DNA of 44,175 nucleotides, taken from Methylosinus sp. Sm6. Its GTDB lineage: Bacteria; Pseudomonadota; Alphaproteobacteria; Rhizobiales; Beijerinckiaceae. Within the stretch, counting starts at the first letter, position 1; every line of letters starts with the position of its first letter. Location: the NCBI RefSeq assembly GCF_019802345.1, contig NZ_JAINDZ010000038.1:1-44175 (forward strand), read 5' to 3'. Position numbers and translations under genes: made by a program. The notes beneath the pieces are model-generated. The model searched no databases, was not told where the DNA came from, and was given only the letters and a program-made list of their open reading frames with translations. Shown in pieces: positions 35,144-42,823 of this stretch.

Positions 35144-36595
35144 TTACATGAACAGGCGATACGGATAGACATTCCGCGGCAGGTCCGGAACGTTCGCTAT
35201 CGTGCGGGCGAGTTTTTGCGAATAGCGAATGCTGACCGGCACAGGGTCGTAAAGCGCGTCGTTGTTCCAATCCATCTTCGTGAGGGCCAACGCCTCGTGG
35301 GCTGTGAGTTCAAGCGGCCCGCTGCCGGCATGACGGATCAGTTGCAACGGCCGGGGGATGCTCTTCTTGCCTTGATAGTAATCGCCTTTGGTTGATACCT
35401 CGGGAGCATTGCCCGCCACCCATACCAAGGCAGAATTGCCCGTGCGAATCACCATCGTCCCACGCGGTACGGGAAACCCCGACGGTTTTGACGGCGGCTT
35501 CTCTAGTCCCGACTTGATGAGCCAAACGCCGCGCCAGCACGATGCCGAGCTGACCTCGACGCACTCTATTTCCGCGACACCGGCAAGCGCGTCGTACGCG
35601 CCCTCGATTTCGCCCTCCTTGAAGGCCGTCGTTTTGTGAATGATCATGCGCTTTGGTAGGTTGCCGCCATTTCGCCCCTGATAGAGTTCCAGGCTACGGG
35701 CGAGGACCGCGCGCATGTCATCGCGGCTGAGAAAGGGGTTCCTGCGGGCTTCGGCCACGTCGGCCACCGGGTCTCGCGCTTCGAACGCAACGAACTGCAT
35801 CCCGCCGCCGTCCATGTCGAATACCTGCGAGCAGCACGTCACATAATGCGCGTCTTTCTGGTCACCGCGCAGGGCATAAGCCAACCCGATGTAGGCGGTA
35901 TCCGCCGGCACGCCCTTCAGCGGCGCGAGCTTCCACGGCGTGCCCGCAGCCTTCACATACAGTGCGGTCGAAAGACGCCACGCGAGCGAGGCCTTGTAGC
36001 TGAAGGTGAAGACGCGATCGTTCAGGACTTGGGTCGGAATATTATACTTGGCACCCAGAGCCTTCAGCACGTCGTGTGCGTCAAAGAATTTTCCGCGCGT
36101 CGCCCTGTCCCAGTTGTCGGGAAAGTGGACCAGCACAACGTCGAATTCATTGCGAACGGCGTCAAGTCGGCGGAGCGCTGCATCCATGGCAAGGTAGAGG
36201 CGATGCTGCGCGTTGCCGTCGCCCGGCAGCTGGTCGAGGTGTTCAGGCCACTTGACGTGTGCGCTCGCGGGCGCGGCCTCGAGCGACACGCGGAACAGGC
36301 GTTCGAAACCGGGATATTCCGGCACATATTCTGATCGGTCGGAAGGCCGATGCGCGCTCCGCAACAGCTTCATCAGGTCGCCGCGACGATGGAAAGCGCT
36401 CTCCGGGCCAACCGTGGCGATGCGCACGCGGGAAGTGTATCCGCCAAACGATCCCTTCGAATACGGCCCGAAATTCAGGAGGCCGCGCAGTGGATGGACA
36501 TCAACCTGCGTGGCGTCGGATGGCGAAAACGACAGGTCCGGCTCATCCAAGAGCGCGAATGGCGGCAGCTCGGTGAGGGCTGGGTTCGCCATCAT
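35144..36595 (-). CDS. Short prokaryotic Argonaute (MID-PIWI), catalytically inactive
   Basis: Protein of 483 residues, the length of short pAgos that keep only MID and PIWI. The block FSYKASLAWRLSTALYVKAAGTPWKL (about 200-225) is the conserved stretch at the MID/PIWI join. The C-terminal ALTKMDWNNDALYDPVPVSIRYSQKLA ends in ...YPYRLFM, the usual Argonaute tail. Where active PIWI has the first catalytic aspartate (IG.D), this protein reads YIGLAYA, and the later IHR.G-type stretch is MIIHKTTAF, so slicing is lost. In SPARSA systems such an Ago uses guide RNA to recognise invader DNA and switches on its SIR2-APAZ partner. The start overlaps that partner's stop (ATGA). Confidence 0.9.
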   Translation of the reverse strand: MMANPALTELPPFALLDEPDLSFSPSDATQVDVHPLRGLLNFGPYSKGSFGGYTSRVRIATVGPESAFHRRGDLMKLLRSAHRPSDRSEYVPEYPGFERLFRVSLEAAPASAHVKWPEHLDQLPGDGNAQHRLYLAMDAALRRLDAVRNEFDVVLVHFPDNWDRATRGKFFDAHDVLKALGAKYNIPTQVLNDRVFTFSYKASLAWRLSTALYVKAAGTPWKLAPLKGVPADTAYIGLAYALRGDQKDAHYVTCCSQVFDMDGGGMQFVAFEARDPVADVAEARRNPFLSRDDMRAVLARSLELYQGRNGGNLPKRMIIHKTTAFKEGEIEGAYDALAGVAEIECVEVSSASCWRGVWLIKSGLEKPPSKPSGFPVPRGTMVIRTGNSALVWVAGNAPEVSTKGDYYQGKKSIPRPLQLIRHAGSGPLELTAHEALALTKMDWNNDALYDPVPVSIRYSQKLARTIANVPDLPRNVYPYRLFM

Positions 36596-38487
36596 TTGCT
36601 CCTGTCGAAGTAGGCATGATGATGCGACGGGCGGCTATATCCTGTGACAGGTGACACCGTGAACACGGCATCAACGCCAGTGCCCTCTTCAAGCCCGAAG
36701 GCGCTTCGAGTCGTGCCTCCCGTTTCGGTCAGAAGCTGGGCCCAGGCCCCGATAATGCTGGCCCAATTTCTATTATAGCGCGGGGCCCAGCGTTCGCGGC
36801 GCCAGTCACCGGCGGGATCACCTCGGCGCTCGGCTTGCATACCCATTTCAGCCGGAGCTTCTTCGGCGACCAGATCCTCCGCACCCTCCGTTTGGGGAGT
36901 GTCTTGTCGAGGCAGCTGGACGAACGTGTAGGGTTCGAAGCCGCACCACCACTTGCCATCGACCTGCTCCAGCTTGAGGTAGACACCCTCCTGAAACGGG
37001 TAGCCAAGCTTAGGCACTGCGCCAAAGAGACTCGTCCCGTACGCGTCGCGCAGCCGAGATAGGGTTTGTTGCTGACGCCGCGTTCGCTCAGGATCATCGC
37101 CGTCGCGCGGTGTGGCGACGACAAGCGAATGGCCCGAACGCCTGTAGCGCGGGATGAGCGGGCGCTGTCGGGCGAGAGATCGCACAAGCGTATCGTATAG
37201 CAAGCCCATGGCCCAGCTATCGGCGACCGGATCTAGGTCGATCGTTCCGGCGAGCGATGGGCCGAGCGGAGCGAAGGCGTCCAAGATTTCTTGGTCGCGC
37301 CCGAACACCGCTAGCTCCCGCCCCAACGCGGCCGCCGTCGCTCGACATCCCTTCGCCTTAAAGATCTCGCGCACCTCTGCCGACGTCGTCGATTGGCTCA
37401 GCCTGATGCGCCTAGCCGCGGTCGGCATCGATTGGAGCAGAATTGCCGAGTAGCGCAGCACCGGGAATGCGCGGGCTTTCGCATTCGGAATCTGAACGTG
37501 TACGAGGCGCGGTGTGGGTCGCCCCTCCATCACGCGATCAAAAAGCGGCTTGGGCAGATCGGTTATCTTGATGATATCGGCAGCCAGTTCGTCGAAGGTC
37601 GCGCACTCGACGACGGCCACGTCCACGCCGGCCGCTTCGGCGCGATCTAGGAATTCGATCACTGCGGGCAGTAAGCGCGAAGCTGACGAGGTGAGCCAGT
37701 ACAGCCCGTTGGGAAATGGCGACGGCGCGTCGAGAACCGTGTTCAGCGCTTTCATGATCGAAGCGTCGCGGCCGCTATAGCCGACGAAGATCATTCCGAA
37801 GCGCTTGCCGGATTCCATCAGCACATGCCGCATCCGGGCGTCCTGTTCTTCCAGTTCCGATCCCGTGTTCTTAATCGCGATCGACTGATAATCACCGTGG
37901 AGTTTAGCGACCAACGGCCAGTCCGATTCATTGAGGCACCGCATGGCACGGTCGGCGGAATCGATCGCCGCCACAGTCGGGCGGTTCTGGTCGTCTACTA
38001 GCAGGATCGCATTTGCCGAATTCGTCGACTCCTCGATGAGCGGATCGAAGTTCGTCGTGAAAACGCAATCGACCTTGCCGGCAGCCATAAGACTGCCAAG
38101 TACCTTGTGACCAAAACAGGGAGTGCCCTTGGAGATCGCATCGTCGATATATTGTCGGCGATGCCGGGCTTCTGGATACACCGCTTCGAAGGCCTTGGCA
38201 TATTCCGTTGGATCGCCGTCAGGCGGCAACAGTGATGTTTGCCGGAAAAAGGCATCGATCCTGTCGATCCAGACTGGATCAGCCGTATCGATCTCCCGCT
38301 TTGAAAGGTTCGTCTCGCGGCAAAAGATTTGCGCCTTGAAATCGCGGATCATGGCATAGCCGGTCGGAATGCCGGAGGCGGCCGATGCGCCGGCGCCAAG
38401 GAACCACGCCACAAGATTTGGCCTAAGATTGAAGGCAGTCGCGAATTGTGCAGCGGATATAGTTTTTAGCGGCACGGACTCCCCCAT
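36592..38487 (-). CDS. SIR2-APAZ effector of a SPARSA system
   Basis: NADase effector of a short-Argonaute system (631 residues). The N-terminal SIR2 domain has the NAD-binding GAGASAASGIP (about 31-41), FTTNFDPLIEES (about 142, catalytic-site asparagine) and KLHGDYQ (about 195, conserved histidine), so it appears active. Residues about 330-610 are the APAZ region that replaces the missing N-PAZ half of Argonaute; PKPLFDRVMEGRPTPR opens it and YLKLEQVDGKWWCGFEPYTF lies near its end. On target recognition these complexes deplete NAD+ and kill or arrest the infected cell. The start shares one base with the Fic stop (TAATG) and the stop overlaps the Argonaute start. Confidence 0.9.
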   Translation of the reverse strand: MGESVPLKTISAAQFATAFNLRPNLVAWFLGAGASAASGIPTGYAMIRDFKAQIFCRETNLSKREIDTADPVWIDRIDAFFRQTSLLPPDGDPTEYAKAFEAVYPEARHRRQYIDDAISKGTPCFGHKVLGSLMAAGKVDCVFTTNFDPLIEESTNSANAILLVDDQNRPTVAAIDSADRAMRCLNESDWPLVAKLHGDYQSIAIKNTGSELEEQDARMRHVLMESGKRFGMIFVGYSGRDASIMKALNTVLDAPSPFPNGLYWLTSSASRLLPAVIEFLDRAEAAGVDVAVVECATFDELAADIIKITDLPKPLFDRVMEGRPTPRLVHVQIPNAKARAFPVLRYSAILLQSMPTAARRIRLSQSTTSAEVREIFKAKGCRATAAALGRELAVFGRDQEILDAFAPLGPSLAGTIDLDPVADSWAMGLLYDTLVRSLARQRPLIPRYRRSGHSLVVATPRDGDDPERTRRQQQTLSRLRDAYGTSLFGAVPKLGYPFQEGVYLKLEQVDGKWWCGFEPYTFVQLPRQDTPQTEGAEDLVAEEAPAEMGMQAERRGDPAGDWRRERWAPRYNRNWASIIGAWAQLLTETGGTTRSAFGLEEGTGVDAVFTVSPVTGYSRPSHHHAYFDRSK

Positions 38488-39668
38488 TAGGCCGTAGTCG
38501 GGAGCGGGTCGGTTCCCTCGCTCAAAATGGCGAGATATCGCCGATAACTGAACACGCGCCCCCGTTTGCGCCCGGTGATTTCCTCCACGACGCCGAACCG
38601 CTCCAAATCGGCGAGCGCCGCATTGACCGTGGGGGCTGAGAGACCTGTCTTCTGAACGAGCTGGTTGGCTGTCAGGAACGGGTTTTGCTGAAACAGATCA
38701 TGAATACGCAGCGCCGAGCCGGCCCGGTCGCTCTGCGTCGTGATCCGTTCGCGGTCTTCCTTGAACAGATCAACGATCCGGGTGGCGGCGTCGAACGCCT
38801 GATTGGCCGTATCCGCCACGCCCGTCAGAAAGAAGTCGAGCCAGGCTTCCCATGCGCCATGTTCGCGCACTTCCTGAAGCAGCCGGTAATAGTCGGCGCG
38901 ATGGGTTTTCAGGTGCAGGCTCAGATAAAGTAGCGGTTTGCGAAGCACGCCGTTGACGCAGAGATACAGCGTGACGAGCAAGCGTCCGATCCTGCCGTTG
39001 CCATCTAGAAACGGGTGGATGGTCTCGAACTGGACATGCAGCAGCCCTGCCTTGATGAGGGCGGGCAGGCGCGAGCCTTCCTCGTGCATGAAGCGCTCAA
39101 GCGCGTCGAGACAGCCGTCCATATCTGTCGGCGGGGGCGGCACGAACAGCGCGTTGCCGGGGCGTGTACCGCCGATCCAGTTCTGCGATAGCCGGAACTC
39201 GCCGGGGTTTTTGGTGCCCCCACGGCCGCTTTGCAGCAGCCGCGCGTGCATTTCACGGATCAGGCGCAATGATAGCGGCAGGTGTTCCAGCCGCTCCAGT
39301 CCGTGCATCATGGCGTCGACGTAGTTCGAAACTTCGCGGATATCGTCGATTGGCTGGCCTGCCTGCGCCTCGGTTTCAAAGCGTAGCAGGTCCGAAAGTG
39401 TCGATTGCGTGCCCTCTATCTGCGAGGAAAGAACGGCTTCCTTCCGCACGTACATGTAGAGGAACAGTTCCTGGCGCGGCAGCAGCATGGTGATGCCGTC
39501 CAGCCGCCCCAAAGCCCGTTCCGCGAGGCTCAGTTTCTCCAGCAGAGCCAGCACGTCGATCGGCGGTTCCGGCGGCAGTGAGGGCGGCACGAAGGCGCGC
39601 ACGATTTCGCCCGCAACAGGGGTCTCGATATAGCGGCCTAGCCGGACATTGGAAGCTGATTCGGACAT
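38487..39668 (-). CDS. Fic-family protein with inhibitory helix and winged HTH
   Basis: Fic/DOC protein of 393 residues. The catalytic loop HPFLDGNGRIGRLL (about residue 215) is a perfect HxFx(D/E)GNGRxxR motif, so it should transfer AMP (or another phosphate-containing group) to a target protein. An N-terminal SSQIEG (about residue 80) matches the S/T-xxx-E-G/N autoinhibitory motif of class II Fic proteins, which keeps activity off. The C-terminus is a winged helix (LTANQLVQKTGLSAPTVNAALADLERFGVV...GRKRGRVF), common in this Fic subfamily and suited to binding DNA, perhaps its own promoter. It leads the defence operon and shares one base with the SIR2-APAZ gene. Fic is not a known SPARSA or Hachiman component. 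Confidence 0.9.
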   Translation of the reverse strand: MSESASNVRLGRYIETPVAGEIVRAFVPPSLPPEPPIDVLALLEKLSLAERALGRLDGITMLLPRQELFLYMYVRKEAVLSSQIEGTQSTLSDLLRFETEAQAGQPIDDIREVSNYVDAMMHGLERLEHLPLSLRLIREMHARLLQSGRGGTKNPGEFRLSQNWIGGTRPGNALFVPPPPTDMDGCLDALERFMHEEGSRLPALIKAGLLHVQFETIHPFLDGNGRIGRLLVTLYLCVNGVLRKPLLYLSLHLKTHRADYYRLLQEVREHGAWEAWLDFFLTGVADTANQAFDAATRIVDLFKEDRERITTQSDRAGSALRIHDLFQQNPFLTANQLVQKTGLSAPTVNAALADLERFGVVEEITGRKRGRVFSYRRYLAILSEGTDPLPTTA

Positions 39669-39673
39669 GCCCC

Positions 39674-39719
39674 ATTATGCGGGCACGGCGTTATTTAAGC
39701 AATTGGCGCTTGGCTTAAA
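39674..39719 (-). promoter_or_regulatory. Promoter and inverted-repeat operator of the Fic-Argonaute-Hachiman operon
   Basis: On the minus strand TTGCTT (39702-39697) and CATAAT (39679-39674) are spaced 17 bases, a good sigma70-like promoter. The -10 box ends five bases before the ATG at 39668, so transcription would begin at or next to the start codon (leaderless). TTTAAGC (39694-39700) and GCTTAAA (39713-39719) form an inverted repeat that overlaps the -35 box and could be an operator, perhaps for the Fic winged helix. Confidence 0.5.
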
Positions 39720-39768
39720 ATAGGAGTTGAGCTAAGGTAAGCGCTCTTAAATAGCGGGCGGCACCATC

Positions 39769-40379
39769 ATGGGCGGGTACACGCATCGTGACAGTATTCT
39801 GCGGCGGGAACCCTGCCGGCTGCTTTCGACGAATGGTCCTTCACTGACAACACGGTCGATCACGAGCAGCCAATCGAAATCTGCGAACTCTGCGGTCAGC
39901 AAGACCTTCGCTATCGCTTCGAGATCGCTAACCGCTATACCGACGCAACACTTTGGTTCGGTTCCCATTGCATACTGCAATTCGATGTGGCGGTCATGGA
40001 GAAAGGTCGGCGTCTGTCGCCGACCGAGGCGAAGCGTCACCTCACCAAACTGACCCAGCAGATGCAGTTGGAATCCTGCATCCGCACACTGGAGCAGCTC
40101 GCCGCGAAAGAAAGCAATCCGATCCTGTCGGGCGCTCTGGATTACTACCGCAGGAACAAGAAGCTTACCCCCAAATACGCCGCCGTCGTTTTCTGGAAGC
40201 TTCAGGCTTTCAACGTCGATCATCACCCGTCGTTCTTCCAGATCGAACTTCGTCGCGCCCAGCATATCGACGATCTCAGACAGATGCCGACCGCGCGCGT
40301 CCATCGCTTCTGGAGCGCATTGACGACTGCGCAGCCTCGCAAGGCTGTCGAACTCGGCCACACCCCACCAAAAGGATAG
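39769..40379 (+). pseudogene. Zinc-ribbon protein gene with a frameshift near its start
   Basis: From about 39800 one frame encodes LPAAFDEWSFTDNTVDHEQP, then IEICELCGQQDLRYRFEIANRYTDATLWFGSHCILQFDV. The pair of Cys clusters (CELC ... SHC) looks like a zinc ribbon. It continues through MEKGRRLSPTEAKRHLTKL to a helical C-terminus ending at 40379. This frame has no ATG upstream before a TGA at 39790. The ATG at 39769 opens another frame (MGGYTHRDSILRREP) that would join it after a one-base change near 39815. Either the gene is broken or it uses a downstream GTG (39987) that loses the zinc ribbon. Function unknown. Confidence 0.5.
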
Positions 40380-40492
40380 CTACGGCGATCACGCCGAAAC
40401 GCTGCGCCACAGAACGGCAGCTCTCGCCGGCCGCCGAAGCGGCGACGACACGCTCGCGAAGATTATTGGAGAGAGGTCGAACATAGATGCTG
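40380..40492 (-). pseudogene. Truncated IS630-type transposase N-terminus
   Basis: The minus strand encodes RPLSNNLRERVVAASAAGESCRSVAQRFGV, the standard helix-turn-helix opening of IS630-family transposases. The similarity stops at once after that point, exactly next to the stop codon of the zinc-ribbon gene, so only a stub remains. It marks an old insertion or deletion point. Confidence 0.65.
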
Positions 40493-40569
40493 GCCTCCGC
40501 CCAGCCAGCATCTTGAATCACGATCCCTTCAAATTGGGAATCCGTCGCGATTCCAAAAACGCGTGAAAC

Positions 40570-40965
40570 GCTCTAGCCTCTCACGCGGACGGCATCGAGG
40601 ATACCCCCGCCGCGAAGGCGCTGGCAGATTGTCATGCCGGATGGGCGTCGGACATGCCCCGCGACGTGGCGGACCTGTGGACCTTCGTCGCCGGTCTGGA
40701 CGATGCGAGCCTCATGGCCTTGCTCACCCATTGCGCATCGCTGACCGTCAATGCGGTCGGGTGCCGTGGGAGCAGAAGTCCCAGGCCCGTGCGACGGCGG
40801 AGACGCTGGCGAGCGCCGTGGCGCTGGACATGACGGCGCACTGGACCCAACCGAGAAGACCTATCTCGGCCGCGTCACCAAGGCTCATATCCTCGCCGCG
40901 GTGCGTGATGGTGTCGGCGACGAGCGGCGGCCCATGCGGGATTCGAACTTCGATATGTAGCGAGT
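40570..40965 (+). pseudogene. Decayed ParB C-terminal remnant
   Basis: In pieces across different frames the sequence reads AGWASDMPRDVADLWTFVAG then LDDASLMALLTHCASLTVNAV, later RATAETLASAVALDMTAHW and then KTYLGRVTKAHILAAVRDG. These align in order with WKSCIPRDDQQLWDWLVG, LDDAHRLALLAHCVGHGVNAL, ADRLARAVGLNMVDAGW and DNYLGRVPKRRILDAVREA of the intact ParB at 18766-20877. At least two frameshifts and missing residues separate the blocks, so it is a dead second copy of that family. Confidence 0.75.
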
Positions 40966-41009
40966 CCAGCGCCGCAAACATCCGCGATATCCAGAGAAAG
41001 TGGACGATT

Positions 41010-41237
41010 TCAGCCGCGAGCTCTCGGCTTGCTGCGCTTGAGAAGCTCGGCGGGTTCAACGCCGAACGCGTCAGCGATCCGCCCTATAATGCTCACCCTC
41101 GCAGACACATTGGCGCGCTCGATCGCGCCGACGTAGCGAGAACTCAGCTGCGCCTTCTCGGCAAGTGCCTCTTGCGTCCATTTCCTGGCGTTGCGCAGGC
41201 GACGCACATTCGTCGCTATGACCTCCTCGATTTCCAT
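41010..41237 (-). CDS. XRE-family transcriptional regulator
   Basis: Compact HTH_3/Cro-CI protein of 75 residues. The helix-turn-helix is NVRRLRNARKWTQEALAEKAQLSSRYVGAIERANVSARVSIIGRIADAF (about 9-58). It is nearly all DNA-binding domain, so it is probably a dimeric autorepressor. A 19-bp near-palindrome lies 27 bases upstream of its start. It sits between debris and the replication module and reads toward the debris. Targets beyond its own promoter cannot be told from the sequence. Confidence 0.85.
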   Translation of the reverse strand: MEIEEVIATNVRRLRNARKWTQEALAEKAQLSSRYVGAIERANVSARVSIIGRIADAFGVEPAELLKRSKPRARG

Positions 41238-41263
41238 CGAGGCATGGAAGCCGAGTCAAGAAC

Positions 41264-41287
41264 GTTCATTCCAGGAACGAACATTCC
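41264..41287. promoter_or_regulatory. Likely operator of the XRE regulator
   Basis: GTTCATTCC (41264-41272), a central A, and GGAACGAAC (41274-41282) form an inverted repeat with one mismatch. A third half-site GAACATTCC overlaps at 41279-41287. It lies 27 bases before the XRE start codon, as expected for autoregulation. Confidence 0.5.
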
Positions 41288-41407
41288 TATTCGTCGGCAA
41301 CCATGCTACGTTTGGCCTCCGCCGATCCGGTGGGTCTTCCACCCCAGCGAACAACGCGATGCGCCGATTGCATCACCATCGGAATAGAACGCCAACCAAT
41401 CCTGGGA

Positions 41408-41413
41408 TATAAT
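41408..41413 (+). promoter_or_regulatory. -10 box before the DUF2285-like gene
   Basis: A perfect TATAAT lies 52 bases before the start at 41465. No good -35 box is seen at the right distance, so the promoter may need an activator. Confidence 0.35.
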
Positions 41414-41464
41414 CCTGTCGTCTCGCCATGAATTCGCCGGCATAGAGCGACAGGCAGGTCCGCA

Positions 41465-41728
41465 ATGAGCACGCCAGCCTTCGAAGATCGTCCGCCGCTC
41501 ACCGAGCATGTGAACACCTACGACCACCGCCACCTCACGACCTATCTGCGGCTGCTGGACGCCGCCGAAGAAGGCGCCGACTGGCGCGAGGTCGTCGCGG
41601 TGATTTTCGGGATCGATCCGGAGCGCGAGCCGGAACGGGCGAAGATCATCCATGAAAGCCATTTGGCCAGAGCGAGATGGATGTCCGCCGTCGGCTATCG
41701 GCAGCTTTTGGGCACGCGCGCGCAATAG
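41465..41728 (+). CDS. DUF2285-like small protein
   Basis: Protein of 87 residues. HLTTYLRLLDAAEEGADWREVVAVIFGIDPEREPERAKIIHESHLARARWMSAVGYRQLL follows the DUF2285 pattern of a leucine-rich helix, 'G....I/V', spaced arginines and a final GY+.LL. DUF2285 proteins are small DNA-binding-like proteins encoded near repA on alphaproteobacterial ICEs and plasmids. The same pattern ends the 184-residue gene at 42096. A weak AGG ribosome-binding site precedes the ATG. Role probably regulatory; not known. Confidence 0.8.
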   Translation: MSTPAFEDRPPLTEHVNTYDHRHLTTYLRLLDAAEEGADWREVVAVIFGIDPEREPERAKIIHESHLARARWMSAVGYRQLLGTRAQ

Positions 41729-41866
41729 TCTCTCTTCTCGCCTGCCATAAAAAGGTCACGGGCGCTCGCGGCACGCGATGCAACCCTTTGGGCTAGTTTT
41801 GGTTCTGCCATTCCGGGATCGTCGAAGTCGCCGCTCGAGCTACGAGGCCAAGCCGAGGAGCGTTTC

Positions 41867-42076
41867 ATGCCGACGAATTTCTGGAAAACTCCTGATTCTA
41901 TCAAGCAATTGAACGACCTGGACCCTTCCGGTTTCGCGCTCGAATTCCTGCGTCGGAATTCGAAATATCGCCAAGATTATCGCGAGACGCTGAGGCGGAT
42001 CGAACGCGGCGCCGTCGACGAAGCGACCGCGCTTTCGAGCCTCGCGCATCGCTGGGGGTTGCAGTTTCGCTCATGA
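41867..42076 (+). CDS. DUF6499 transcriptional-regulator-domain protein
   Basis: Small protein of 69 residues. FWKTPDSIKQLNDLDPSGFALEFLRRNSKYRQDYRETLRRI is the DUF6499 ('transcriptional regulator domain') signature, where 'W....L..LD...FA.EFLRRN..Y...Y' is conserved. It is usually followed by, or fused to, a DUF2285 protein, and the next gene here is one, 19 bases away. GAGG lies about ten bases before the ATG. The pair probably regulates the replication or transfer module; evidence is by context. Confidence 0.85.
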   Translation: MPTNFWKTPDSIKQLNDLDPSGFALEFLRRNSKYRQDYRETLRRIERGAVDEATALSSLAHRWGLQFRS

Positions 42077-42095
42077 TCCGGAATCTCCGGCGGGA

Positions 42096-42650
42096 ATGAA
42101 GCAAGCGCTCTGGCTCCCTGAGATCGATCCTGGCACGCTGATCATCGCTTCGGCGCCGCCCCGCTTCGCGGCGGACGGGACCTTTGATCCGACCGCATTG
42201 GGCACCATCGTCGCGGATAAGTCCGACGATGGCGGAAGGCGGCTCGTCGTCGGCGGCGCCCGAGGCTACATTCATGTCTGGATGAACGAAGGTGCGCCGA
42301 GCCGTCCCGCGATCATTTTGCCGCTCGACGCGTCGCTCGAAATCCGGCTCGAAATCGCGTCGCGTTTCGTTCGGCTCCTTCAGGGCGGGGCCGCAGGTCC
42401 GCTACCTCGCGCGCTTCAATTGACCGCGCAGCGACGCGCACGTCTCATCCTGTTGCTGCACGCACTGGATTTCCGGCTCAGCGGCGCGGGACCACGCGAC
42501 ATCGCCGCGTCCCTGATCGACGCCGCGGACGCCGCTCTTCCCGCGCTCGAGTGGAAGAGTTCGGCGACGCGCCGCAAGGCGAACCGTCTCATCCATGATT
42601 CCATCGCGCTGATGAACGGCGGCTACAAGCGGCTGCTGCGCGGCGGCTGA
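42096..42650 (+). CDS. DUF2285-domain protein
   Basis: Protein of 184 residues. The N-terminal half is beta-rich (LWLPEIDPGTLIIASAPPRF, GGARGYIHVWMNEG, AIILPLDASLEIRL). The C-terminal half is the DUF2285 DNA-binding-like domain (ARLILLLHALDFRLSGAGPRDIAASLID...RRKANRLIHDSIALMNGGYKRLL). It follows the DUF6499 gene closely; on other elements the two are often fused, so they likely act as one unit. No strong ribosome-binding site is seen before 42096, so translation may be coupled to the upstream gene. Confidence 0.88.
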   Translation: MKQALWLPEIDPGTLIIASAPPRFAADGTFDPTALGTIVADKSDDGGRRLVVGGARGYIHVWMNEGAPSRPAIILPLDASLEIRLEIASRFVRLLQGGAAGPLPRALQLTAQRRARLILLLHALDFRLSGAGPRDIAASLIDAADAALPALEWKSSATRRKANRLIHDSIALMNGGYKRLLRGG

Positions 42651-42823
42651 TGAACCTTCCGCGTTCTCCGTTTCCTAGGACATCCCAGCGTGCGCCTCGC
42701 GGAAGGGGGGACACGGACCGGCATCAAAACTTCGTCCTCCCCCTGCGCTTCTCTTCTCCGCCACGGTGATCTCGAAACGCCGCGACCTTTCTGCGGCGCA
42801 CCTCACCGCTACGGAGGCGTCTC

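Noticed and set aside
40487-40513. GATGCTGGC/GCCAGCATC inverted repeat as a terminator or IS end
   Set aside because: It lacks a T-run and no second end is found near the IS630 stub, so I could not assign it.
40563-41387. A 274-residue plus-strand frame
   Set aside because: It crosses the ParB remnant in the wrong frame and runs antisense to the XRE gene; its composition is not protein-like.
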